Origin: Curvibacter soli | GTDB lineage: Bacteria; Pseudomonadota; Gammaproteobacteria; Burkholderiales; Burkholderiaceae_C | DNA: 44,959 nt | Direction of reading: 5' to 3' | Assembly (NCBI RefSeq): GCF_029211125.1 | Contig: NZ_JARGEN010000049.1 | Location: forward strand, 1 to 44,959 | Shown: positions 34,932 through 43,076 of the stretch, piece after piece | How the letters are laid out: every line of letters begins with the position of its first letter | How positions within the stretch are numbered: the first letter of the stretch is position 1 | Program-made: the position numbers and the translations under genes | Notes under the pieces: model-generated | Databases searched by the model: none | Told to the model about the DNA's origin: nothing | What the model saw: the letters and a program-made list of their open reading frames with translations, nothing else

Positions 34932-36260
34932 TCAAGTTCTTGCGCCGACCGAAGCCGCCAACAATGCCGCCGCTGCGGCCATGCGGTCAGCGATGCCTTG
35001 CTGCGCCGATGCAAACTCCGATGCGGCGCGCACCATCGCTTCATGCCGCTGCGGATTCATGGCCCAGGCATAGGCCTGGGCCACGGCAGCATCCAGCGAT
35101 GCAACGCGGGCGGCAGCCCCCAGGCGCTGCGCTCGCTGCGCCGCCTCGGCGAAGTTGAAGGTGTGCGGCCCCATCACGACCGGGCAGCCGCAGGCCGCTG
35201 CTTCAATCAGGTTCTGCCCGCCCAGCCGGGCGAAGCTGCCCCCGAGCAGCGCCACGTCGGCCAAACCGTAGTACAGCGCCATCTCGCCCAGGCTGTCGCC
35301 GAGCCAGATGTCGGCGGGCTGCGGCGGGCCGTCGCCCCATGTGCTGCGGCGCGATACGCTGAAACCGGCCTGCCTGATCAGCGCCGCCACGGCATCGAAG
35401 CGCTGCGGGTGTCGCGGCACGACCAGCCACTGCACGCCGCTTGCTACTGGATTGATAGCTGCCAGCGCTTGATCCACCTGCGCTGGAGGCCGAAAACGCT
35501 TCAAGCTTTCCAGCCACATCGCCTCCTCGCCCTCGCGCGAACTGGCCAACAGCAGCACGGGCCGGCCCATGGCGGCACGCCAGGCACGGCCTTGCGCGAG
35601 CTGCGCCGCGTCGGGCGCGGCGTCGAACTTCAGGTTGCCGAACACGCCCGCCACCGGCGCGCCCAGGCTGCGCAGGCGCTCGGCGTCGGCCTCGGTCTGC
35701 GCCCATACCGCCGTGAGCGCGCCATAGGCGGGCCGGGCCAGCGCGGCCAGCCGCTCGGCTTGCCGCAGCGACTTGGCGCTGAGCCGCGCATTGGCCAGCG
35801 CCAGCGGCACGCCATGGGCGCGGCAGCCGGCAACGAGGTTGGGCCAGACCTCGGTTTCCATGAGGATGCCCATCGTCGGCTGGAAGTGGCGCAGGAAGCG
35901 CCGCACGGCGCCCGGTGTATCCCACGGCTGCCAGACCTGCACGTCGCCTTCGCGCAGCAGCTTTTGCCCCTCAACGCGGCCCGTGGCGGTGCCGTTGGTG
36001 AGCAGCAGGCGCATGCCGGGCAGGCGTTCGCGCAGTGCGGCCAGCAGGATGGCGGCGGCATGGGTTTCGCCGAGCGATACGGCGTGGATCCATATGTAGC
36101 CGCTGCCGGGCGGCTGGGTGTAGCGGCCGAAGCGCTCGTCGACCGCCTGCAGATAGCACGGCTCGGCCACCCCGCGGCGCGCGAGCTTGGCACGCAGCCA
36201 CGGCTGGCCCAGCCAGGTGGCGAGGCAATACAGGCCGCGCAGCAAGCTCAGTGGGCGCAA
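34932..36260 (-). CDS. waaA: 3-deoxy-D-manno-octulosonic acid (Kdo) transferase
   Basis: WaaA adds Kdo to lipid A at the inner membrane. The 442-residue GT30 enzyme has an N-terminal membrane anchor (LSLLRGLYCLATWLGQPWL), WIHAVSLGETHAAAILL with the catalytic Glu, MGILMETEVWPNL, SAKSLRQAERL, LLLASSREGEE and GGSFARLGGQNLIEAAACG. Around residues 253-273, between the SSREGEE strand and VVPRHPQRF, a short repeat adds codons (PPAQVDQALAAINPVAS) not expected in the family. Its start overlaps the manB end by 13 bp. Confidence 0.95.
   Translation of the reverse strand: MRPLSLLRGLYCLATWLGQPWLRAKLARRGVAEPCYLQAVDERFGRYTQPPGSGYIWIHAVSLGETHAAAILLAALRERLPGMRLLLTNGTATGRVEGQKLLREGDVQVWQPWDTPGAVRRFLRHFQPTMGILMETEVWPNLVAGCRAHGVPLALANARLSAKSLRQAERLAALARPAYGALTAVWAQTEADAERLRSLGAPVAGVFGNLKFDAAPDAAQLAQGRAWRAAMGRPVLLLASSREGEEAMWLESLKRFRPPAQVDQALAAINPVASGVQWLVVPRHPQRFDAVAALIRQAGFSVSRRSTWGDGPPQPADIWLGDSLGEMALYYGLADVALLGGSFARLGGQNLIEAAACGCPVVMGPHTFNFAEAAQRAQRLGAAARVASLDAAVAQAYAWAMNPQRHEAMVRAASEFASAQQGIADRMAAAAALLAASVGART
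35441..35501 (-). repeat. Short interspersed repeat inserted in frame in waaA
   Basis: The plus strand reads TTGCTACTGGATTGATAGCT, GCCAGCGCTTGATCCACC and TGCGCTGGAGGCCGAAAA, one of the best copies of the family, lying inside waaA without breaking the frame. Confidence 0.85.
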
Positions 36261-37642
36261 GCACCGAGCTTTGCGTCGGGCTTCACTTGCCGCAGCAGCC
36301 CGAGCATCGCACCCTCGATGCGGTGCAGCGCCTCGGGCGTCTGGCCCTCGAAGCGCAGCACCAATACAGGCGTGGTGTTCGATGCGCGGATCAGCCCGAA
36401 GCCGTCGGGCCAGTCCACGCGCACGCCGTCGATGGTGCTGACTTCCGCCGGGGCGTCGAAGCGGGCGATCTCCACGAGCTGCTTGACCAGCGCGTGCGGT
36501 TCGCCCTCGGCGCAGGCCACGTTGAGCTCGGGCGTGGAATGGCTCGTGGGCAGCGCGTTCAGCACGGCGCTCGGGTCTTTCTCGCGGCTCAGAATTTCCA
36601 GCAGGCGCGCGCCGGCGTAGGTGCCGTCGTCGAAGCCGTACCAGCGCTCCTTGAAGAAGATGTGGCCGCTCATCTCGCCGCCCAGCGGCGCGCCACGTTC
36701 GTTTTTACTGTCGCGCATGCGGGCCTTGATGAGCGAGTGGCCGGTGCGGTACATCACCGGCACGCCGCCGGCCTCGCGGATGGCCGGGGCCAGGCGCTGG
36801 GTGCACTTCACGTCGAACACGATCTCGCCGCCCGGCACGCGCGAGAGCACGTCGCGGGCGAACAGCATCAACTGCCGGTCGGGGAAGATGTTGTTGCCGT
36901 CCTTGGTCACGATGCCCAGCCGGTCGCCGTCGCCGTCGAAGGCCAGGCCCAGCTCGGCGTCGCTGGTCTTCAGCGCGGCGATCAGGTCCTGCAGGTTGGC
37001 GGGCTTGCTCGGGTCCGGGTGGTGGTTGGGGAAGCTGCCGTCCACCGCGGTGAACAGCTCGACCACCTCGCAGCCCAGGGCGCGGAAGATCCCGGGGGCA
37101 GAGGCGCCGGTCACGCCGTTGCCCGAGTCGATGATGACCTTCATGGGCCTGGAGAGCTTCACGCCCGTGGCGATGCGCTCCTTGTAGGCCGGCAACACGT
37201 CGGCCTGGCGCACGCCGCCGCCCGCGCGCAGCGTCCAGCTCTCGGCCTCGATCGTCTGGCGCAGGGCCTGGATCTCGTCGCCGTAGATGGCCTTTCCCGC
37301 CAGCACCATCTTGAAGCCGTTGTCGTCGCGCGGGTTGTGGCTGCCGGTGATCTGGATGCCGCTCTGGCACAGCGTGGCGGCGGCGAAGTACAGCATGGGC
37401 GTGGTGACCATGCCGATGTCGATCACCTGCACGCCCGCCTCGGTGAGCCCGCGCACCAGGGCGGCTACCAGCGCCGGGCCGCTCAGGCGCCCGTCGCGGC
37501 CCACGGCGACGGTGGTTTCGCCCGCCGCCAGCGCATGGGTGCCGAAGGCCCTGCCGATCGCGTGGGCCACCTCTTCATTGATGGTGACGGGTGTGGTGCC
37601 GCGGATGTCGTAGGCCTTGAAGATCGACGGGGTGATCTGCAT
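36248..37642 (-). CDS. manB: Phosphomannomutase/phosphoglucomutase
   Basis: The 464-residue enzyme interconverts hexose 1- and 6-phosphates for surface polysaccharide and LPS synthesis. It has PSIFKAYDIRG at the start, the phosphoserine loop QITGSHNPRDDNGFK, the Mg-binding LAFDGDGDRLGIV, GGEMSGHIFFKERWYGFDDG for sugar binding, and the C-terminal phosphate site (DGVRVDWPDGFGLIRASNTT). The ATG at 37642 begins MQITPSIF; the frame upstream only shadows ada-alkA on the other strand. It is coupled to waaA by a 13-bp overlap. Confidence 0.94.
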   Translation of the reverse strand: MQITPSIFKAYDIRGTTPVTINEEVAHAIGRAFGTHALAAGETTVAVGRDGRLSGPALVAALVRGLTEAGVQVIDIGMVTTPMLYFAAATLCQSGIQITGSHNPRDDNGFKMVLAGKAIYGDEIQALRQTIEAESWTLRAGGGVRQADVLPAYKERIATGVKLSRPMKVIIDSGNGVTGASAPGIFRALGCEVVELFTAVDGSFPNHHPDPSKPANLQDLIAALKTSDAELGLAFDGDGDRLGIVTKDGNNIFPDRQLMLFARDVLSRVPGGEIVFDVKCTQRLAPAIREAGGVPVMYRTGHSLIKARMRDSKNERGAPLGGEMSGHIFFKERWYGFDDGTYAGARLLEILSREKDPSAVLNALPTSHSTPELNVACAEGEPHALVKQLVEIARFDAPAEVSTIDGVRVDWPDGFGLIRASNTTPVLVLRFEGQTPEALHRIEGAMLGLLRQVKPDAKLGACAH

Positions 37643-37762
37643 CGGGAAATCCTTCGAGGGAGTAGATGGTGTGGACAGCAGCGACCATTGTAGGCACCGG
37701 GCGCGGGCTCGCATGTCCGGAAATGGCGCATCCGCGCGGGGTACGCGGCCTATCATCCATGC

Positions 37763-39331
37763 ATGCAAGACACCCCTGGCTCCATCGACGACGCAGCCGA
37801 GCGCGACGTCTGCTGGCGCGCGCTGAAGGCGCACGACGCGCGCTTCGACGGCAGCTTCTTCACCGCCGTCATCTCCACCGGCATCTACTGCCGCCCCGTG
37901 TGCCGCGTGAAGCTGCCGCGCCGCGAGAACTGCCGCTTCTTCCACCTGGCAGCGCAGGCCGAGGCGGCGGGTTTCCGCCCCTGCCTGCGCTGTCGGCCCG
38001 AACTGGCACCGCGCGCGGGCCCGGGGCCCGCTTGGAGCACCGAGGACGCCACCCGCATCCTCGCGCTGCAGGCCGCGCGCCTGATGGACGAGCCCGACGC
38101 CTGGGCCGCTGGCGAGCCGCCCGGCGCCGCCCGCGTGGCCGCGCGCCTGGGCGTGAGCGACCGGCACCTGCGCCGCATCTTCGAGGCGCATTTCGGCGTG
38201 TCGCCGCTGCAGTACCTGCAGACGCGCCGTCTGCTGGCGGCCAAGCAGTTGATCGCCGACACGCGACTGCCCATGGCCGAGGTGGCCGCCGCCAGCGGCT
38301 TCGCCAGCGTGCGTCGATTCAACAGCGCCTTCTCGGGCCGCTACGGCCTCAACCCCAGCGCACTGCGCCGCGCGGGCGCGGCGGCGCCGGGGCCGCACGC
38401 CACCGTGGTGCGCCTGGGCTGGCGCCCGCCCTACGACGCGGCGGCGATGCTGGATTTCTTCGCCCGCCGCGCGCTGCCGGGCATGGAGGCGGTGGACGGC
38501 GCCCGCCTGATGCGCACGCTGCGCGTGGGCCAGGGCGCGCAGGCCCGCTGCGGCTGGCTGGCATTGCGCTTCGACGTGCCGCATGCCCGCGTGCTGCTGG
38601 AGGTGGGCGATGCGCTGGCCCCGGCACTGCCCGCGGTGATCGCCCGCGTGCGCGCCATGCTCGACCTAGACGCCGACCCGCAGGCCATCAACGCCGCGCT
38701 GCACGCCCGCTTTCCGCTGGGCGACGGCCTGCGCGTGCCGGGTACGCCGGACGGCTTCGAGCTGGCGGTGCGCGCCGTGCTGGGCCAGCAGGTCACCGTA
38801 GCGGCGGCGCGCACGCTGGGCGGGCGGCTGGTGGCCGCGTTCGGCGAGGCGGTGGAAACGCCATTCGCCGGCATGGCGCGCCTTTTCCCCACCCCCGCCG
38901 CGCTGGCCGCGGCCAGCGGCGACGCGCTGGGCCGGCTGGGCATCGTGCGCCAGCGCCAGGCCGCATTGCAGGCGCTGGCGCGCGAAACCGCCGCGGGCCG
39001 GCTGGCGCTGTACCCGGGCGCCGACGTGGCCGCCACCTGTGCCGCGCTGCGGGCGCTGCCCGGCATCGGCGACTGGACGGCGCAGTACGTCGCCATGCGC
39101 GCGCTGCGCTGGCCCGACGCCTTCCCGGCCGGCGACGTGGCGCTGCAAAAGGCGCTCGGCGTCGCCACGGCGCGCGCCGCCGAAGCCGCAGCGCAAGGCT
39201 GGCGGCCCTGGCGCAGCTATGCGGTGCTGCGGGCCTGGCATGCGCCCTGCACGGATACTCCTGAATTGATCCTGGAAACGGCAGTTGACCGCTTCGTATC
39301 CCTTGCCAGGCCGCATGCAATCGAGCGTTGA
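37763..39331 (+). CDS. Ada-AlkA fusion: methyl-sensing regulator and 3-methyladenine DNA glycosylase II
   Basis: The 522-residue protein fuses three parts. An Ada-type methylphosphotriester domain has zinc cysteines C43, C47, C74 and C77 (STGIYCRPVCRVK, CLRCRPE). An AraC-type helix-turn-helix follows (VSPLQYLQTRRLLAAKQLI, GFASVRRFNSAF). Last is an AlkA glycosylase with the helix-hairpin-helix LPGIGDWTAQYVAMRAL and the catalytic Asp in FPAGDVALQK. It senses methyl damage and excises alkylated bases. The last residues, after TPELI, are encoded by a MITE at 39271; without it the frame would end at 39546 inside a short repeat. The ogt gene follows, forming an alkylation-repair pair. Confidence 0.93.
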   Translation: MQDTPGSIDDAAERDVCWRALKAHDARFDGSFFTAVISTGIYCRPVCRVKLPRRENCRFFHLAAQAEAAGFRPCLRCRPELAPRAGPGPAWSTEDATRILALQAARLMDEPDAWAAGEPPGAARVAARLGVSDRHLRRIFEAHFGVSPLQYLQTRRLLAAKQLIADTRLPMAEVAAASGFASVRRFNSAFSGRYGLNPSALRRAGAAAPGPHATVVRLGWRPPYDAAAMLDFFARRALPGMEAVDGARLMRTLRVGQGAQARCGWLALRFDVPHARVLLEVGDALAPALPAVIARVRAMLDLDADPQAINAALHARFPLGDGLRVPGTPDGFELAVRAVLGQQVTVAAARTLGGRLVAAFGEAVETPFAGMARLFPTPAALAAASGDALGRLGIVRQRQAALQALARETAAGRLALYPGADVAATCAALRALPGIGDWTAQYVAMRALRWPDAFPAGDVALQKALGVATARAAEAAAQGWRPWRSYAVLRAWHAPCTDTPELILETAVDRFVSLARPHAIER

Positions 39332-39504
39332 TGGCTTCGATCGCGTTCACCTCGTGGGTGAGAGCGCTATGCACCTGCCAGCACCGCGCTCGGCGCGCCA
39401 TGCGGCGTTGCTCCTCCTTGCGGGCAGTAGCCCGCCGCGTCGTCGCGTCTTGCCTGACGCCCCGATCACGGCACCGGCAGGCGCATCCAACTGCCGGTTC
39501 CAGG
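39271..39504 (+). mobile_element. MITE family A, copy 4 (234 bp), at the end of ada-alkA
   Basis: Ends CCTGGAAACGGCAGTTG and CAACTGCCGGTTCCAGG, with perfect TTGAT duplications at 39266-39270 and 39505-39509. The target was the TTGATAGC start of a short interspersed repeat, so one repeat family has inserted in another. Confidence 0.93.
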
Positions 39505-39549
39505 TTGATAGCTGCCAGCGCAGGTAAAACAAGCGCTGGAGCCTGATTT
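39505..39549 (+). repeat. Short interspersed repeat between ada-alkA and ogt
   Basis: TTGATAGCTGCCAGCGCAGG, TAAAACAAGCGCTGGAGCC and TGATTTG is a strong copy, split from its left flank by the MITE. It ends five bases before the ogt start codon. Confidence 0.85.
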
Positions 39550-39553
39550 GACC

Positions 39554-40072
39554 ATGAAAAAACTATTCCCCCCCCTCTACACCATGCACCTCCAGAGCCC
39601 GCTGGGCGGCGTGCGGCTGGCCGCCAGCGACGCGGGCCTGGCGGGCCTGTGGTTCGACGGGCAGCGCCACAGCCCCGACACCACGGGCTGGCGGGATGCG
39701 CCCGCCGGCACACCCGCCGCCGCGCTGCTGCGCGAAGCCGCCGAACAATTGCTGGGCTACTTCGCGGGCCGGCGGCCACAGTTCTCGCTGCCGCTCGATT
39801 TGTCGCGCGGCACCGCGTTCCAGCAGGCCGTGTGGCAGGCGCTGCAAGCCATTCCGCGCGGGCGCACCACGACCTACGGCGCGATTGCCGGGCGCCTGGG
39901 CCGGCCCGCCGCCGTGCGCGCCGTGGGCGCCGCCGTGGGGCGCAACCCGGTCAGCGTGGTCGTGCCCTGCCACCGCGTGCTGGGTGCCGACGGCGGCCTC
40001 ACGGGCTATGCGGGCGGGCTGGAGCGCAAGTCGGCGCTGCTGGCGCTCGAAGGCGCGGGGGGTGCGCAGTGA
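39554..40072 (+). CDS. ogt: Methylated-DNA--protein-cysteine methyltransferase
   Basis: The 172-residue suicide enzyme removes methyl groups from O6-methylguanine. It has GTAFQQAVWQALQAIPRGRT with the DNA-binding helix, TTYGAIAGRLGRPAAVRAVG, the acceptor cysteine in VVVPCHRVLGADGGLTGYAG, and GLERKSALLALE. ATG 39554 (MKKLFPPLYTM) is preferred to an in-frame TTG two codons earlier. It follows ada-alkA; the MITE and short repeat now separate the two and may weaken co-transcription. Confidence 0.95.
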   Translation: MKKLFPPLYTMHLQSPLGGVRLAASDAGLAGLWFDGQRHSPDTTGWRDAPAGTPAAALLREAAEQLLGYFAGRRPQFSLPLDLSRGTAFQQAVWQALQAIPRGRTTTYGAIAGRLGRPAAVRAVGAAVGRNPVSVVVPCHRVLGADGGLTGYAGGLERKSALLALEGAGGAQ

Positions 40073-40111
40073 GCGCCGCGCCAGAAGCCTGGCGTGCCAC
40101 GGATATTTTTG

Positions 40112-40128
40112 ATACTCCCAGGGAGTAT
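40112..40128. promoter_or_regulatory. Perfect palindrome, possible operator
   Basis: ATACTCCCAGGGAGTAT is a perfect 8+1+8 inverted repeat after the ogt gene. The right arm with its flank (GGGAGTATGCA) recurs at 40172-40182. An A/T-rich TGCATATATACC follows the first copy. It looks like a regulator binding site, but no functional gene starts near it on either strand. Confidence 0.5.
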
Positions 40129-40134
40129 GCATAT

Positions 40135-40385
40135 ATACCGCCCTTATCTAGGGCGACAGCAAGGTGATGCATGGGGAGTATGCAGTTTCCGACGCCTGCA
40201 TCGCGCCGGCCACCACGTCGATGCTCAACGCCAGCACCAGCATGTTGCAGGCCAGGCGAGGGGCCAGGGCACGGCCAGCGTGAGCGGCCCCGCCGCGATG
40301 CTGTAGAACAAGCGGCGGGTGCTGGCGTTTTCCGCGAAGTGCTGGTGCAGGCGTCGTTTGCGCATGCAGCCATTGCGGCGCCTGG
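40135..40385 (-). pseudogene. Possible frameshifted small membrane-protein gene
   Basis: From an ATG near 40364 the reverse strand reads MRKRRLHQHFAENASTRRLF, YSIAAGPLTLAVPWPLA. After one frame change it continues CNMLVLALSIDVVAGAMQAS and ETAYSP. Two hydrophobic stretches in adjacent frames suggest a decayed membrane protein that began close to the 3' end of prpE. Unidentified; it is the only coding-like content between ogt and prpE. Confidence 0.3.
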
Positions 40386-40394
40386 GGCGCGGCG

Positions 40395-42401
40395 CTATCC
40401 CTGCGCCAGCGCCCTCGCCTGCTCCAGCGCGGCGGGGTCTTCCATGGTGGTCAGGTCGCCCGGGTCGCGCCCCTCGCACACGGCCTGCAGGGCGCGGCGC
40501 AGCAGTTTGCCGCTGCGCGTCTTGGGCAGCAGCGCGACGATGTGCACGCGCGCGGGCCGCGCCACGGCGCCGAGCTGGCCGTCCACCAGCTTCATGATCT
40601 CGCCCTCCAGCCGCAGCCGCGCGGCAGCGTCTAGACCCGTGGCATCGCGCGCCACGGCGAAGGCCATCGCCACCTGGCCCTTCAGCGCGTCGGCCACGCC
40701 GACCACCGCCACCTCGGCCACGCCGGCGTGCTGGGCGATGCATTCCTCGATCTCGCGCGTGCCCAGGCGGTGGCCGGCGACGTTGATCACGTCATCGGTG
40801 CGGCCCAGGATGAAGTAGTAGCCGTCCTTGTCGCGGATGCCCCAGTCGAAGGTGCTGTAGATCTGCCGGCCCGGGATGCTGCCCCAGTAGGTGCCCACGA
40901 AGCGCGCGTCGTCGCGCCAGACGGTCTGCATGCAGCCCGGCGGCAGCGGGCCTTCGATGGCAAGGACGCCCTTCTGGTTGGGCTCCTTCAAATCCTCGCC
41001 AGTGGCCTCATCGACCAGCCGCACGTCGTAGCCATACATCGGAAAGCCGGGGCTGCCCAGGCGCGTGGGCAGCTTCTCGACGCCGCGCGCGATGGTCAGG
41101 ATGGGCCAGCCGGTCTCGGTCTGCCAGTAGTTATCGACGATCGGCACGCCCAGGGCGTCGCTGATCCAGTGCGCCGTCGGCTCGTCGAGCGGCTCGCCGG
41201 CCAGGAACAGCGCGGTGAGGCTGGAGAGGTCGTACCGGCGCAGGTACCGCGGGTCCTGTTTTTTCAGCACGCGCACCGCCGTGGGGGCGGAAAACATGTG
41301 CGTGACCCGGTACTTTTCCACCAGGCTCCACCAGACGCCGGCGTCGGGCCGCGTCGGCAGCCCCTCGTACAGGATGGTCGCCATGCCGGCGATCAGCGGG
41401 GCGTAGATGATGTAGCTGTGGCCGACGACCCAGCCAATATCACTGGTGCAAAAAAAGACCCCCACGCTCCGCCGCTCGCGCGGGTCGCCGCCCCCAGGCG
41501 CAGGCGCGTCCTGCGCTCCGCTTGGACATGGGGCCGCCTTTTCACCTTGGGGCGGCCCGGCGGTGAAAAGAGTCTGCCCGGCCTCGGCGTCGAAGATGTG
41601 GCGCATGCTCGCCGCCAGCGCCACGGCGTAGCCACCGGTGTCGCGCTGCACGCCCTTGGGGCGGCCCGTGGTGCCGCTGGTGTAGAGCGTGTAGCTCGGG
41701 TGCGTGGCATCGACCCACTCGCAGGCCACCTCGGCATTCAGGTGCTGCTCGCGCAGCGTGGTCCAGGCGTGGTCGCGCCCCGGCACCAGGCTCATGGGCG
41801 CCAGGCCGCGCTCCACCATCAGCACCTGGGCCGTCTTGTGGTGCGCGATGCGCAGCGCCTCGTCGAGCAGTGGCTTGTAGGGCACGACCTTGCCGCCGCG
41901 CGAGCCGGCGTCGGCGCTCACGATCACCGTGGGCTCGGCGTCGTCGATGCGCGAGGCCAGCGAACTCGCCGCGAAGCCGCCGAACACCACCGTGTGCAGC
42001 GCGCCGATGCGCGCGCAGGCCAGCATGGCGAACGCAGCCTCGGCGATCATCGGCATGTAGAGCAGCACGCGGTCGCCGCGGCGCACGCCCAGGGCGCGCA
42101 GCACCGCCGCCATGCGCTGCACCTCGACGTGCAGCTCGCTGAAGGTGTAGCTGCGCTCCTGCCCGGTTTCGGTGGAAACGCAGATCAGCGCGGGCTGCAG
42201 GGCCCGTTGCGACAAGTGGCGGTCCACCGCGTTGTGGCACAGGTTGGTGGTGCCGCCCACGAACCAGCGCGCGAACGGCGGGTGGCTGTAGTCGCAGATC
42301 TGCTGCGGCGGCTGCTTCCAGTCGATGAGTTCCGCCTGCTCGGCCCAGAAAGCATCGCGCTCGTCCAATGAGCGCCGGTAGAACTGCGCGTAATCCGCCA
42401 T
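40395..42401 (-). CDS. prpE: Propionyl-CoA synthetase with repeat-derived insert
   Basis: PrpE activates propionate (or acetate) to the acyl-CoA through an acyl-adenylate. The 668-residue protein has the acyl-CoA-synthetase motifs YTLYTSGTTGRPKGVQRDTG, STDIGW-type CTSDIGWVVGHSYIIYAPL, NYWQTETGWPILT, DWGIRDKDGYYFILGRTDDV and the acetylatable Lys in PKTRSGKLLRR. Usual PrpE has about 630 residues. About 39 extra codons (41447-41563), rich in Pro, Gly and Ala, lie just before CTSDIGW. The ATG at 42401 begins MADYAQFYRRSL. Divergent from the ferritin-like gene. Confidence 0.93.
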   Translation of the reverse strand: MADYAQFYRRSLDERDAFWAEQAELIDWKQPPQQICDYSHPPFARWFVGGTTNLCHNAVDRHLSQRALQPALICVSTETGQERSYTFSELHVEVQRMAAVLRALGVRRGDRVLLYMPMIAEAAFAMLACARIGALHTVVFGGFAASSLASRIDDAEPTVIVSADAGSRGGKVVPYKPLLDEALRIAHHKTAQVLMVERGLAPMSLVPGRDHAWTTLREQHLNAEVACEWVDATHPSYTLYTSGTTGRPKGVQRDTGGYAVALAASMRHIFDAEAGQTLFTAGPPQGEKAAPCPSGAQDAPAPGGGDPRERRSVGVFFCTSDIGWVVGHSYIIYAPLIAGMATILYEGLPTRPDAGVWWSLVEKYRVTHMFSAPTAVRVLKKQDPRYLRRYDLSSLTALFLAGEPLDEPTAHWISDALGVPIVDNYWQTETGWPILTIARGVEKLPTRLGSPGFPMYGYDVRLVDEATGEDLKEPNQKGVLAIEGPLPPGCMQTVWRDDARFVGTYWGSIPGRQIYSTFDWGIRDKDGYYFILGRTDDVINVAGHRLGTREIEECIAQHAGVAEVAVVGVADALKGQVAMAFAVARDATGLDAAARLRLEGEIMKLVDGQLGAVARPARVHIVALLPKTRSGKLLRRALQAVCEGRDPGDLTTMEDPAALEQARALAQG
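41447..41563. repeat. Repeat-like in-frame insert in prpE
   Basis: The segment contains CCCCCACGCTCCGCCGCTCG, GCGGGTCGCCGCCCCCAGG and a dyad TTTTCACC...GGTGAAAA, composition I associate with intergenic repeats of Comamonadaceae. It keeps the prpE frame open and encodes a low-complexity linker. Exact boundaries need comparison with an uninterrupted prpE. Confidence 0.6.
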
Positions 42402-42465
42402 GGGTGTCTCCTGGTCATTGTCGCGGGCCACGTGGCATGGCCCTTGCGACGCCCCCATTATTGAT

Positions 42466-42478
42466 GACAGACTGTCTG
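42466..42478. promoter_or_regulatory. Overlapping palindromes in the prpE/ferritin-like divergent region
   Basis: GACAGACTGTC (42466-42476) and CAGACTGTCTG (42468-42478) are overlapping perfect 11-bp palindromes in the 174-bp divergent intergenic region, a plausible operator for either gene. No regulator is identified. Confidence 0.4.
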
Positions 42479-42575
42479 AATATCGTGCTAAAAAAGTTTT
42501 GTTTCTTGTGAGAGACTAACATGGTCACGGAGTCGCAACGCAACACGCATTTGCGCCCAAACCAGGAGAATACCC

Positions 42576-42920
42576 ATGCCAAGTTTCGGATCCCCCTTTT
42601 CAGGGCTCGCCAACGACAGAAAACTCACTCCCCAGGAACTGGTCAGAGCCATTCGTTTCATGGTGGCCTCGGAGTATGAGGCCACCCAGCTCTACATGCA
42701 GCTGGCCGAATCCACCGACCACCCGCTGGCCATCAAGGTGCTGACCGAAATTGCCAACGAAGAACTCGTCCATGCGGGCGAGTTTCTCAGGCTGCTGCAT
42801 GCGCTGGCGCCGGAGGAGGCGAAGCTGTATGCCAAAGGGGCCAGGGAAGTTGAAGAAAAAATCGAAGCATGGCAAGGCAAAGCCCAAGCTGAAACACCCG
42901 CCCACCAGCCAAGCAATTGA
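42576..42920 (+). CDS. Small ferritin-like (rubrerythrin-type) protein
   Basis: The 114-residue protein has two long helices with iron-ligand motifs: ASEYEATQLYMQLAESTDHP (ExxA...) and TEIANEELVHAGEFLRLL (E-E-x-x-H). This is half of a ferritin-like four-helix bundle, so it likely dimerises to form the di-iron site, as in rubrerythrin-like or encapsulated ferritin-like proteins. A strong ribosome-binding site (CAGGAG) precedes ATG 42576. No encapsulin gene is in the window. Function is probably iron or peroxide handling, by inference. Confidence 0.82.
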   Translation: MPSFGSPFSGLANDRKLTPQELVRAIRFMVASEYEATQLYMQLAESTDHPLAIKVLTEIANEELVHAGEFLRLLHALAPEEAKLYAKGAREVEEKIEAWQGKAQAETPAHQPSN

Positions 42921-43076
42921 TTGTGCTTGGGTGCGATGACGAACAGATTGAAGCGCGTCGCGCGCCTATTCTCAAAGTGCACATCAAGCCTTTGGTGCTG
43001 CTTTTGATTCACAACAACCCTTCAAGGAAAGCAACTACTCACCCCCATGAAAAGGATGCGCGAAAATCCAAAGCAA

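Noticed and set aside
36248-38584. 778-residue version of the phosphomutase
   Set aside because: The first ~310 codons are antisense to ada-alkA; the protein family starts at the MQITPSIF methionine.
40728-42371. 547-codon plus-strand frame opposite prpE
   Set aside because: Antisense shadow of a clear acyl-CoA synthetase gene.
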